Positions 48,291 through 59,705 of a stretch of 64,000 bases of DNA are shown here, in pieces. The stretch is from Castor canadensis. Lineage: Eukaryota; Chordata; Mammalia; Rodentia; Castoridae. The stretch is from assembly GCF_047511655.1 (NCBI RefSeq), contig NC_133392.1, positions 95,349,042 to 95,413,041 on the forward strand. Direction: 5' to 3'. Each line of letters begins with the position of its first letter. The first letter of the stretch is position 1. The notes under the pieces were generated by a model. The model worked only from the letters and a program-made list of their open reading frames with translations, was not told the origin of the DNA and ran no database searches. The translations under genes and the position numbers were made by a program.

Positions 48291-48640
48291 TTCTATTTTC
48301 CATTTTATTTTAATTCATTTTTATATATAGATATTACTTTCATATACTTTCTTTTTTTTTTTATCTTTGATTTTCAATCCTCTCTCTGTCTCTCTATTGT
48401 CTGTTCAGCTTACTGTCGATTAGTACACTAACACTCCCTGTTTATACCTTTGAAACTCTCTTGTCTGATACCTTGTTCTGCTTTCTCCCTCTTGTCTGTA
48501 TATTTGTTTTCCCCTTTTCTTTAACTTCTTGCTTTCCATCTCAGCTCACTCTTCCATTCTCAATATTACCATTGTTATTATTACAAGCTAGAAAATACTT
48601 AATTACACACAGTACAGGGACAGTAACAACACCAAGGACA

Positions 48641-49844
48641 ATGACAGGAAGACAGAAAAAACAAGGAAACCAGTTTCCCCACAGCAAAAAATTAGTACAG
48701 GAACCAGAGGGGAATGAAGAGAACAGAAACTCAGATCCAGACTCCAACAAAATGAAGATAAACTATGCCAAAGGACCCAATGAAGCCCACAAGAATAATT
48801 TAAAAGAAGACATACTACAAGTACTCAATGAGAATTTTATAGAGATGATACTGGATAGGGTCAACCAAAATGTACAGGAGACACTCAAGAAATTCCAAGA
48901 CAATAAAAATAGAGAATTTGAAAAAGCAAAAGAAGAAATAAAGGAAACCATAGAAGCACTGTATAAACACCAAAGTGAAAGAGAGAACACAATGAATAAA
49001 TGGATAAATGAACTCAGGACAAAAATAGACAACAATGAAGAAGAAAACAGCCAGGATATGGAAAAACCTCAGAAAAAAGAACGAAACAGAACTGTAAAAC
49101 AAAACGGAAGGCCAATCCAGCAGAATAGAACAAACAGAAGACAGAATCTCAGAACTTGAAGATGAAATGGTAATTAAAGGAAAAACTGAAGAACTATTAA
49201 TTAAACAACTCAAGACCTGTGAAAAGAAAATGCAAGAACTCACTGACTCCATCAAAAGACCAAACTTGAGAATCATGGGCATCGAAGAAGGAGAAGAGGT
49301 GCAAGTGAAGGGAATGCATAATATATTCAACAAAATAATAACGGAAAATTTCCCAAATCTAGAGAAAGATATTGCCATACAAATGCATGAGGCCTCCAGG
49401 ACACCAAACAGACCAGATCAAAATAGAACTACTCCACGACATATCATCATTAAAACAACAAGTTCAGAAACTAAGGAAAGAATATTGAAGGCTGTAAGAG
49501 AGAAAAAACTAGTAACATACAAAGGTAAACCCATCAAAATCACAGCAGACTTCTCAACAGAAACATTAAAAGCAAGAAGAGCGTGGGGTGAGATCTTCCG
49601 GGCACTGAATGAAAATAACTTCAACCCCAGGATACTCTACCCAGCAAAGCTATCATTCAAAATAGATGGAGCAATAAAAGTCTTCCATGATAAGCAGAAA
49701 CTAAAACAATATGTGACCACAAAGCCACCATTACAAAAGATTCTGCAAGGGATCCTGCACACAGAAAGTGACACCCAACTTAACCATGAAAAGGCAGGCA
49801 GCACCAAACCACAGGATAAGAAAAAGCAAGACAGTAGAGAGTAA
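48641..49844 (+). pseudogene. L1 ORF1 (RNA-binding coiled-coil protein), frameshifted
   Basis: The start ATG at 48641 has A at -3 and opens 'MTGRQKKQGN'. The order of parts is a charged N-terminus, a long Lys/Glu-rich coiled coil up to about 49200, an RNA-recognition domain beginning 'RPNLRIMGIEE' at 49257 with 'ENFPNL' and 'TPRHIIIK', then a C-terminal domain with 'ARRAWGEIF', 'NPRILYPAKLSF' and 'YVTTKPPL'. The first part is open to 49159 and the second part is in the +1 frame from about 49098. The switch zone 49061-49097 holds A-runs where two single-base losses would explain the frame change, and a TAA at 49095 lies in the downstream frame. At about 400 codons it is longer than human ORF1 (338). 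Active relatives form RNA-coating trimers needed for retrotransposition. Confidence 0.93.
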
Positions 49845-49894
49845 CATCAAGTTAGGTACACACAATCAAACCTTCAAACAACTAAGATAACTAA
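49845..49894 (+). other. Inter-ORF spacer of the L1
   Basis: 50 bp between the ORF1 stop (49842-49844) and the ORF2 ATG, close to the spacing of other mammalian L1s. ORF2 is translated in such elements by an unconventional termination/reinitiation mechanism (established for human and mouse L1). Confidence 0.85.
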
Positions 49895-52800
49895 ATGGCA
49901 GGAATCACCACATACCTATCAGTACTAACACTTAATGTTAATGGACTTAATTCACCCATCAAAAGACACCGTTTGACAAAATGGATTAAAAAAGAAGATC
50001 CAACAATTTGTTGCTTACAGGAGACTCATCTCACCGACAGAAATAAGCATATGCTTAGGATGAAAGGCTGGAAGAAGATTTACCAAGCCAATGACCCCCG
50101 AAAACAAGCAGGAGTAGCGATACTTATCTCTGACAAAGTAGACTTCAAACCTACATTGATCAAACGAGATAAAGAAGGACATTCCATACTAATAAAAGGG
50201 GAAATAGACCAAAAGGAAATAATAATCATCAATCTGTACGCACCCAATGTCAACGCACCCAATTTCATCAAACATACCCTGAAAGACCTAAAAGCATATA
50301 TAAACACCAACACAGTGGTTGTGGGAGACTTTAACACTCCATTATCATCAATAGATAGGTCATCCAAACAAAAACTCAATAAAGAAATCCAAAATCTAAA
50401 ATATGCAATAGATCAAGTGGACCTAGTAGATGTCTACAGAACATTTGATCCAACCTCTACACAATATACATTCTTCTCAGCAGCCCATGGAACCTTCTCC
50501 AAAATAGATCATATCCTAGGGCACAAAGCAAGCCTCAGCAAATATAAGAAAATAGAAATAATACCGTGCATACTATCTGACCACAATGCAGTAAAAGTAG
50601 AACTCAACAACAAAAGTAAAGACAAAAAACATGCAAACAGCTGGAAACTAAATAACTCATTACTTAATGAAGAGTGGATCATCGATGCAATAAAAGAGGA
50701 AATTAAAAAGTTCCTGAAAGTCAATGAAAATGAAAACACAACCTACTGGAACCTATGGGACACAGCTAAGGCAGTCTTGAGAGGAAAGATTATAGCCATG
50801 AGTGCATATATAAAAAGATTGAAAGATCCCAAATCAATGACCTAATGATACATCTCAAACTCCTAGAAAAACAAGAACAAGCAAATCCCAAAACAAATAG
50901 AAGGAGAGAAATAATAAAAATAAGAGCTGAAATCAACGAAATGGAAACCAAAAAAACCATACAAAGAATTAATGAAACAAAAAGTTGGTTCTTTGAAAAA
51001 ATAAACAAGATCAATAGACCCCTGGCAAACCTGACTAAAATGAGGAGAGAAAAAACCCAAATTAGTAGAATCAGGAATGCAAAAGGGGAGATAACAACAA
51101 ACACCATGGAAGTCCAGGAAATCATCAGAGACTACTTTTAGAACCTATATTCAAATAAATTTGAAAATCTAAAAGAAATGGACAGATTTCTAGATACATA
51201 TGATCATCCAAAACTGAACCAAGAGGAAATTAATCACCTGAATAGACCTATAACACAAAATGAAATTGAAGCAGCAATCAAGAGTCTCCCCAAAAAGAAA
51301 AGTCCAGGACCTGATGGATTCTCTGCTGAATTCTATCAGACCTTTAAAGAAGAACTGATACCAACCCTCCTTAAACTGTTCCATGAAATAGAAAGGGAAG
51401 GAAAACTGCCAAACACATTTTATGAAGCCACTATTACACTTATCCCAAAACCAGGCAAAGACACCTCCAAAAAGGAGAACTATAGGCCAATCTCCTTAAT
51501 GAACATTGATGCAAAAATCCTCAACAAAATAATGGCAAATCAAATTCAGCAACACATCAAAAAGATTATTCACCACGACCAGGTAGGCTTCATCCCAGGG
51601 ATGCAGGGGTGGTTCAACATACGAAAATCAATAAACGTAATAAACCACATTAACAGAAGCAAAGACAAAAACCACTTGATCATCTCAATAGATGCAGAAA
51701 AAGCCTTTGATAAGATCCAACATCATTTAATGATAAAAGCTCTAAGAAAACTAGGAATAGAAGGAAAGTTCCTCAACATTATAAAAGCTATATATGACAA
51801 ACCTACAGCCAGCATTATACTTAATGGAGAAAAATTAAAACCATTCCCTCAAAAATCAGGAACCAGACAAGGATGCCCACTATCTCCACTCCTATTCAAC
51901 ATAGTACTGGAATTCCTAGCCAGAGCAATTAGGCAAGAAGAAGGAATAAAAGGAATACAAATAGGTAAAGAAACTGTCAAAATATCCCTATTTGCAGACG
52001 ACATGATCCTATACCTTAAAGACCCAAAAAACTCTACTCAGAAGCTTCTAGACATCATCAATAGCTATAGCAAGGTAGCAGGATATAAAATCAACATAGA
52101 AAAATCATTAGCATTTCTATACACTAACAATGAGCAAACGGAAAAAGAATGTATGAAAACAATTCCATTTACAATAGCCTCAAACAAAATCAAATACCTA
52201 GGTGTAAACCTAACAAAAGATGTGAAAGACCTCTACAAGGAAAACTATACACTTCTGAAGAAAGAGATTGAGGAAGACTATAGAAAGTGGAGAGATCTCC
52301 CATGCTCATGGATTGGTAGAATCAACATAGTAAAAATGTCGATACTCCCAAAAGTAATCTACATGTTTAATGCAATTCCCATCAAAATTCCAATGACATT
52401 CATTAAAGAGATTGAAAAATCTACTGTGAAATTTATATGGAAACACAAGAGGCCACGAATAGCCAAGGCAATACTCAGTCAAAAGAACAATGCAGGAGGT
52501 ATCACAATACCTGACTTCAAACTATATTACAAAGCAATAACAATAAAAAACAGCATGGTACTGGCACAAAAACAGACACGAAGACCAGTGGAACAGAATA
52601 GAGGACCCAGATATGAAGCCACACAACTATGAGCAACTTATCTTTGACAAAGGAGCTAAAAATATATGATGGAGAAATAGCAGCCTCTTCAACAAAACCT
52701 GCTGGGAAAACTGGTTAGCAGTCTGCAAAAAACTGAAACTAGATCCATGTATATCACCCTATACCAAGATTAACTCAAAATGGATCAAGGATCTTAATAT

Positions 52801-53713
52801 CAGACCCCAAACTCTTAAGTTGATACAAGAAAGAGTAGGAAATACTCTGGAGTTAGTAGGTATAGGTAAGAACTTTCTCAATGAAACCCCAGCAGCACAG
52901 CAACTAAGAGATAGCATAGATAAATGGGACCTCATAAAACTAAAAAGCTTCTGTTCATCAAAAGAAATGGTCTCTAAACTGAAGAGAACACCCACAGAGT
53001 GGGACAAAATATTTGCCAATTATACATCAGACAAAGGACTGATAACCAGAATATACAGGGAACTTAAAAAACTAAATTCTCCCAAAACTAATGAACCAAT
53101 AAAGAATTGGGCATGTGAACTAAACAGAACTTTCTCAAAAGAAGAAATTCAAATGGCCAGAAAACACATGAAAAAATGCTCACCATCTATAGCAATGAAG
53201 GAAATGCAAATTAAAACCACACTAAGATTCCACCTCACCCCTGTTAGAATAGCCATCATCAGCAACACCACCACCAACAGGTGTTGGCGAGGATGCGGGG
53301 AAAAAGGAACCCTCTTACACTGTTGGTGGGAATGTAGACTAGTATAAACACTCTGGAAAAAAATTTGGAGGCCACTTAAAAAGCTGGACATCGATCTACC
53401 ATTTGATCCAGGAATACCACTCTTGGGGATATACCCAAGAGACTGTTACTCCAGAGGCACCTGCACATCCATGTTTATTGCGGCACTATTCACAATAGCC
53501 AAGTTATGGAAACAGCCAAGATGCCCCACCACTGACGAATGGATTAAGAAAATGTGGTATCTATACACAATGGAATATTATGCAGCCACGAAGAAGAACG
53601 AAATGTTATCATTTGCTGGTAAATGGATGGAATTGGAGAACATCATTCTGAGTGAGGTTAGCCTGGCTCAAAAAACCAAAAATCGTATGTTCTCCCTCAT
53701 ATGTGGACATTAG
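49895..53713 (+). pseudogene. L1 ORF2 (endonuclease / reverse transcriptase), broken
   Basis: The nominal length is 1273 codons, almost identical to human ORF2 (1275). The endonuclease at 49895 onward keeps N14 and E43 (in LTLNVNG and LQETHL), GDFN, SKIDHIL and SDHN. The reverse transcriptase keeps 'PGPDGF', '[14 protein letters not shown]' and FADDM at 51991-52005 with both catalytic Asp. The C-terminal Cys-rich motif CWRGC...HCWWEC lies at 53282-53335. Lesions are a one-base loss in the A-run at 50811-50817, TAG at 51139, a one-base gain in the A-run at 52545-52550, TGA at 52667 and TAA at 53345. All key catalytic residues remain, so the decay is recent. The protein would nick target DNA at TT/AAAA-like sites and copy L1 RNA there. 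Confidence 0.95.
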
Positions 53714-54198
53714 ATCAAGGGCAAACACAGCAATGGGATTAGACTTTGAGCACATGATAAAAGCGAGAGCACACAAGGGAGGGGTGAGGATAGGTAAGAC
53801 ACCTAAAAAACTAGCTAGCATTTGTTGCCCTTAATGCAGAGAAACTAAAGCAGATACCTTAAAGCAACTGAGGCCAATAGGAAAAGGGGAACAGGTACTA
53901 GAGAAAAGGTTAGATCAAAAAGAATTAACCTAGAAGGTAACACCCATGCACAGGAAATCAATGTGTGTCAATGCCCTGTATAGCTATCCTTATCTCAACC
54001 AGCAAAACCCCTTTTTCCTTCCTATTATGGCTTATACTCTCTCTACAACAAAATTAGAGATAAAGGCAAAATAGTTTCTGCTGGGTATTGGGGGGGGGAG
54101 CGGGAGGGGACGGAGTGGGTGGTAAGGGAGGGGGTGGGGGCAGGGGGGAGAAATGAACCAAGCCTTGTATGCACATATGAATAATAAAAGAACAATGA
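53714..54198 (+). other. L1 3' UTR with G-rich polypurine tract
   Basis: It follows the ORF2 stop. It contains a long G-run-rich purine stretch at about 54088-54160 (G9-10, G4, G3, G5, G5, G6), the type of 3' UTR tract known in mammalian L1s to fold into G-quadruplexes. The antisense L1 copies at 45.5 and 46.15 kb show it as C-rich. AATAAA follows at 54183-54188. Confidence 0.9.
54183..54188 (+). terminator. L1 polyadenylation signal AATAAA
   Basis: A canonical hexamer 11 bases before the A-rich tail that starts near 54199. Confidence 0.8.
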
Positions 54199-54255
54199 AA
54201 AAAAAAAAGAAAACAAAAAAAATAAATAAATTTAAAAAATAAATAAATAAATAAA
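54199..54255 (+). repeat. A-rich L1 tail with (AAAT)n microsatellite
   Basis: A-runs interrupted by G and C, then AAAT repeats (54237-54260). The last units merge with the right target-site duplication. Confidence 0.9.
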
Positions 54256-54271
54256 TAAATATATACTCTCA
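54256..54271. repeat. Perfect 16-bp target-site duplication, right copy
   Basis: 'taaatatatactctca', identical to 47058-47073. Confidence 0.93.
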
Positions 54272-54345
54272 AAAAATTTACATTCAAGCAGGAAGTAGGC
54301 ATGGTCAAATCCACAAACAAAATGTAAAGAATTGCAAAATTCCCC
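54272..54345 (+). repeat. L2-type remnant, right half
   Basis: 'tttacattcaagcaggaag' and 'caaatccacaaacaaaatg' resemble the continuation of L2 3' sequence (gagcttacattctag, acaaataaacaaa). It pairs with 46965-47073. Confidence 0.5.
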
Positions 54346-57284
54346 CTCAGCCTTTATTACAAAGTAATAATATTCAGTTACTTCATCTTTATTTGACCTA
54401 AATCTAAAGAAAAAAGACAGAAATTTGGGGTGGAAACTTTGCCAGTCAAATAGGAAAGAATTATTTCTCTATTGATCCTGTAAGAATTTTTATTCTAATG
54501 GTTGAGATTATTACACACTTATTCAAGTGCCTAATTTCCTCCACAGAACACAAATTTAATTTTCTTTCTTTAAATGAAAAAAGTGATAATTTCAGTTAAA
54601 AAACATATGTTGTGTTTCCTTTTGAATTTTAATTAGTAGCATATTGCCCTGCATACATTTCATTATGTTAATTTTGAATGCAGATTAAAATGCCTCTTTT
54701 TAACCTTAAAGAGAATTTTTACTGATGATTTTCAACTTAAAAATCAATTCAAATCTAATAACCTTATGAATATAACCATTAGAAAGTTCAATTGCATTCA
54801 TGATTAAATAAATTAGATGTTCTTGTCCTGATGACTTCTCCTATTATTTTTAACATACAGCTTTTGTCTTAAGCTTAATAATTGTAAGCACACCAATTTT
54901 ATTTTATTGAAATGTTTTGATTGTCAAAACACCAAATAGTAATCCACAAACTTCCATTCCAGGTCAAGCAAAATGTTTACACCATATTTAATGTCATTTG
55001 GGTAAATTGAGATATACTGTCTTCAAATCATCATCATGGAAAATATTTCAAGAATTTTCATTCAAGTTTGGCAGTAGTACTTTATGAGTTGTTGAGGGAG
55101 CTATATCTTAAATTCATTTCGTAATATAACTAGAAACATGAATTATCAGAACAAAGGATTGCTGGATTATCAACATTACCATGAAGCAACCTTACTAAAA
55201 GATTTCACAAAGTTTATTATCCCATAAACTTATATTTATTTGGTTTCTACATCACTGAAGATTAGCATCACTAAGAATTCCTAGCTTTCTGCTTCACTTA
55301 GTGTCTAGTACCATCTTTGGGTAGTTATTCCAAACCATACTTGTCTTCTACCTTTGTATCTTTTATCTGCTTGCAGCAAATTTATGACACAGATTATCAC
55401 TGAAAACACACTTCCTTAAACACATGCATCCAGGCACTTGGGCAGAGTTTGTCTTCTGTGGCAGTTGATGCACCTCAGGGAAGTAAATACGTAGTTGGAA
55501 GGACCCAGACAGAGAACTCCAGATGTGCTGTGGGCATAAAGGATTTCCAGAATGCATTTCTCAGCAAAGTGGACCCTCTCTCTGGTCAGACAGCATGTAA
55601 AAGAATGAGGAGGAATGAAGTTTCTCCGTGAAGTTGCTTAAAATAGAGATTGAAACAAACATTATGTGCCCTTCATGGAATTATACTCAAGCTTCTTGCT
55701 TAATGTTAAATAAAGTTTATTTGTAAATTCTCCAGTATGTTCATCTTCTGGGGACTCAAGGAAAAGAGATTTATTTCCATTTCAGTTACAGCCTCATGAG
55801 CTGCTCTACTTCCTCCAAGAGGGTGACAGCTATATAGCAAGAGAAGTGAAGGATCACCTAGAATGAGGGATATTGGGCATCTGTCCCTGTAGGGACATGT
55901 CTTTGCTTTGAAGCCTCATATTTGCAAAGAAGTCAATACATGTCTACCTGGAACATAGGCAGACACTGACATTTACTATTTTCATATTTAATGGTGCTGG
56001 GTTTGGCTCATTTTCATTCCTGTAAAAGACCACTTCTGTCATTCAGCTTGTTCATTCTTTCCTTTGAGCTAATCTATGGGTTTGTTCAATACATCATCAT
56101 TGTACTCATCTATGTGTTGATTATATTGTTTCACTCCAGCTCACTGGGTGTGACTCTAGAAAACTCCAGTCAAGTTTCATAAATTCATTATCTGGTACAT
56201 TCTTTGTGTGTGGAGAATCAGTATGACTGCAATAATGTAAAGCTGGATCACAGGTTCACATAATTATGTTGTTTATTCCACAATATTCCATCTGATCTCT
56301 GTGATTATCTATTAACTTATTAATTGGACATGTGAGATAAGTTGCCACCATCCGAGTAAAAATCTAGGCATGCTTATTACAAATTCATCAGGCTGGAAAC
56401 ACAGCAGAAAATGTTTCAATAAGATTGTCACATGATCACAGTTTAAAAAAGCAAATTTACTTTATTGACATCTTATCTTGACTCATACTTATTAAAATAT
56501 AACTTTATTATCATCTCTACTAAAACAGAATATATTAAGTTTTGAAATTTCAGATATGTGATTTCATTTTCTAAGATCCTGCTTATTTTAAAAATATCAC
56601 TTTCATTTTTAGTATGAGTTCTTATTCATAAAAATAAAATGCTAATAGATATAAAACAAAAGAAGTTGAAATTAATTTACATCTGTCTTTTTTGTTGAAA
56701 GTTCTTTTATTTCAGTTGCCAGGGATTTGATAGAATAATTTTTCCTAAGGCCAACCTACGATATTATTTGTCACATTGCTATAAAAAGGCTAAAACTGAC
56801 ATATCAATTTATGGTTGCCAAAATAAGTACCATTCATAACAAATGTACTTTTTCTTTATTCTTTTATGAGGTTAGAAGAAAAAGCACTGTGTAAAAATCA
56901 GCACTACACAATATTTACCTACTTCATCCAACAAATCTATTATAATATGCCTGCATCTAGTGCCAGATTTATCAATGAAAACTACAATTAATTAGTTAGT
57001 AGAGGAGTTACTTGTCAGTTGAAATAAGAAATGGAAATAATGGCTCCCAGAAACAAAGTTTAATATGTTACCTAATTCTGGACATGGAGCTTTTAATCCT
57101 TCTGTCATGGAGTCAGGAAAAGAACAAGGAATACAAGAAAATAATCAAGGAGGAAAAAAAAGACATAAGTAGAAAAGAAGAAAAAGGAAAAATTAAGATT
57201 GGCTTTTAGATTTATAATATAAAAAATTTAGAGAAAAACGCTAACACATTCTTGTCTCCTCAGCTATCGTAGAGTTTCTTTATT
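54346..57284. other. AT-rich noncoding DNA, no gene recognised
   Basis: Short frames only; no recognisable exon or repeat family. 55440-55640 and 55740-55930 are less AT-rich and may be unique conserved sequence, but nothing in them can be named. Confidence 0.45.
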
Positions 57285-57640
57285 ACTGACTTTTGGGATT
57301 GTACAGAAAGGAAATATCATCTACAACTGGGTGGGTCAAGAAAGGCTTCACAGGTGAGGAAATTCTTGTAAAAGAACTTGAATCTGGGCAACAGTTCACC
57401 AGGCAATTGAGGGTTTGCCTGAGGTTCGTAAGTTGGAGGAAAGATAGCCATTAATGGTAAGGCCGGCCAGGAATAGAGTAGTAAGTTTTGAAATAATAAA
57501 AACCTAGAATTACTAGACACACTGTAAGCTTTGGACATGCCATGACAATAAAGTGACTGATGCAAGGCTAAGCTTGTGAAGGGCCATAGAAATCAAGCCA
57601 GGATTATGCATTTTATGTCAAATTTAACTAAAAAGTTCTG
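57285..57640 (+). repeat. L2-type LINE remnant
   Basis: 'gggtcaagaaaggcttcaca', 'ggtgaggaaattcttgt', 'gcaaggctaagcttgtg' and 'aagggccatagaaatcaag' follow the order of the L2 3' part (aggaaaggcttcctgg, ggaggtgacatttgag, aagggcc...). It is diverged. Confidence 0.5.
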
Positions 57641-59534
57641 ACAGGGCTTAATATGGACCAGTCAATGCCATATTTACATTTATGAAGGCTTCTGCCTCAT
57701 TTGCTCACATAATGATGTAAAGGAAGGAAAAAATGTACTAAATGAAGATTTTCATGGCTCTGTAGTACTATAACAAGACAACACCCAACGGGATGGTGTT
57801 GATACTAAAGTTGTGCAGACTAAACATTGAGTATAAAAATACTAATTAAAAGAGTTAAATAAGGCTGCCATTAGCTACTTATAATTCCCCAATGGATTAC
57901 AAGACAAGTTTTATAACCTAATAAATTATTAGAGTACTAGGCTGCTCTGCTGTCATTCTGAGGATTGTTCCTCAATACCGAGAGCTAAGCTGGATTTATA
58001 TTGCCAGAATCTTCAATTTTTTTAAACATATACTTTCATTATATCCTAAGGCACCTTCCCACCAGGGCAGCCGCCACAGTGTTTTCCTCTGCATCTCGCC
58101 TTGTTTTGCTGCTTCTCGTCTCAGTAGTTTCATACCTGAGGCCAATTTGTACTTCTCTCCTGTAGTTAAACCAGCTGTTTTGTAATAACATTGTTGGTTT
58201 CTCCGAATGGATGGTACAGAGAGCAGTCTTTCACATTATCATAACATTTGTAAGACATGAGCCCTAAAGGATCTGAGAAAATCTATAGCTTGAGAAAACA
58301 TAAAAAGTTTCTCTCATTTTAAAATGTTTTGTTCACATGGAAATGTAATAATAAGAAGCAATATTGGTCTTTAAAGGCAGTTTTTAAAAAAATGAGTGCT
58401 GTTCCATCAAGGCACCACATTTGTTTAAGTCCTATAACAACCTGCCAACCAAATAAAGAGAAGGAAGTAGTAAAATCAAACTTAGCTGCTCAAATGGAAA
58501 GGTACCTGCTTTTATAATCAGAATAACATGACAGGAATAAAGTCACATTTGATGGTCAAGTCTATCTTCAAAATACATCCCATATCCATCTCTTCATTAA
58601 CAAAAGCCATGTTTTAAATTTACATGTAACATTTCTTAGCTAGATATAAAATCCTAAGCATTTCTACAATATAATGCTTCAATGGAAAGACTAACAGTTT
58701 AGAGAAAATGACAGTCTTAGCAATGATTTTTCATGTGTCTGTCAGAAAACTGTCTTCAATGCAATGGTTTTGTTTTTTATAGTTATTTTCAGTATAAAAG
58801 TAGAGACAGTATGGAGATCTTTGTATTATTTAGTGAAGGTAGAATAATTAATGAGAAAAAATTTAGCATATAAGTAATTATTTTGGGTTATTTTATCTTT
58901 ATCGCTGTTTTGGACTAAATACCAAATTGACATCTACTCCTCATGAGTTCCTGAAATGGTACAGTAAGCCCTTTTACATGATGATTGATGAGTTATGTTA
59001 AGATGCTATCTCCTAGCAGATGCTCCAGATGTTAGATATCATGCCCACTTGGTAGCACTTATAATTCTACCAAGTGTCTTAGAAAGAGAGCATTATTAAA
59101 TTTTAGAGAGGAAATCCAAATCTGAGGATGGATTTGCCTAACGTTTATTTCACACTTAAAAAAGGACTATCTTGTATGAGTAACTTGCATTGTGAAGGAA
59201 TCATATAGTTGATATTTTCTGTTAGCAGTTTTTATTGAAAAATTAGATCAAAGTTCTCCAACAAGTCACTTGTGAAAGAGTAGCTAAATCTGTCACATGA
59301 GTAGGTAGAAGGATCAGTAGTTACCATAAATTCCAGAGAGCTAATAGAATTTTCAGCTGTAAGAAGAAAAGCACAATAGAAAAAAGAAAAAAAAATCTTC
59401 CTCTTTTAGATTCCTCAAGAATGTATGTAGATTGGCAAATGCCAGCAGTATTAAAGCCTTCCACCATCCTTTAAAAGATTTAAATTTTCAAGGAGGTAAA
59501 GGTAGGCTATCCTAAAGATTCCTCCACTTATTAT
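57641..59534. other. Noncoding DNA, no gene recognised
   Basis: A less AT-rich segment at 58045-58180 has no repeat character that I recognise. No exon is supported. Confidence 0.45.
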
Positions 59535-59705
59535 TTCTCAAGCTTCTGAGGCATCGGGATTAGCTAGAGAACATGTTAGGAGACATGGTCCAACTCTAGA
59601 GTTTTGATATATTAAGCCTGGGATGAGGCCAGAAAAATTTGCATTTCTAACAAATTGTAATGCTCATGTTGCTCATATAGGAACCATCCTTTAAGAACAA
59701 GTTTA
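59535..59705. mobile_element. MER5-type hAT-Charlie non-autonomous transposon remnant
   Basis: 'gagaacatgttaggagacat', 'aagcctgggatgaggcc', 'aatttgcatttctaacaaat', 'tgtaatgctcatgttgctc' and 'aaccatcctttaagaac' follow the order of MER5A. No transposase is present, as usual for this family. Confidence 0.65.

Larger units (their letters stand above)
47074..48640 (+). promoter_or_regulatory. L1 5' UTR / internal promoter, 1.57 kb
   Basis: The first 900 bp are G+C- and CpG-rich compared with the surroundings; the last 600 bp are T/pyrimidine-rich. Three local duplications are visible: a 5'-terminal motif repeated 114 bp apart (47074 and 47188), a 'tgtaaataaaca' 12-mer repeated 112 bp apart (47622 and 47734), and a T-run plus 'cctttgatgaga' unit repeated 150 bp apart (47999 and 48149). 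By analogy with other L1s this region should contain an RNA polymerase II promoter. The ORF1 frame stays open upstream to 48461, but the opening residues are hydrophobic UTR translation, so I start ORF1 at 48641. Confidence 0.85.
47074..54255 (+). mobile_element. Full-length L1 retrotransposon (lineage A), recently inserted, ORFs broken
   Basis: A complete non-LTR retrotransposon of 7.18 kb. In order it has a 5' UTR (47074-48640), ORF1 (48641-49844), a 50-bp inter-ORF gap, ORF2 (49895-53713), a G-rich 3' UTR, an AATAAA signal (54183-54188) and an A-rich tail ending in AAAT repeats. Target-primed reverse transcription is supported by the perfect 16-bp target-site duplication. Coding lesions are few: two frame changes with one stop in ORF1, and two frame changes with three stops in ORF2. 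The element is therefore young but dead in cis. Truncated relatives of the same lineage lie at 34.3, 45.4 and 46.1 kb. Confidence 0.97.

Noticed and set aside
48461..48640. Possible 60-residue N-terminal extension of ORF1
   Set aside because: The upstream codons translate 5' UTR pyrimidine tracts into a hydrophobic run. The ATG at 48641 with A at -3 begins the charged sequence expected of ORF1.
48815..49378. 187-codon minus-strand open frame
   Set aside because: It is the antisense shadow of L1 ORF1, whose A-rich codons give Phe/Ser/Leu-rich translations on the other strand.
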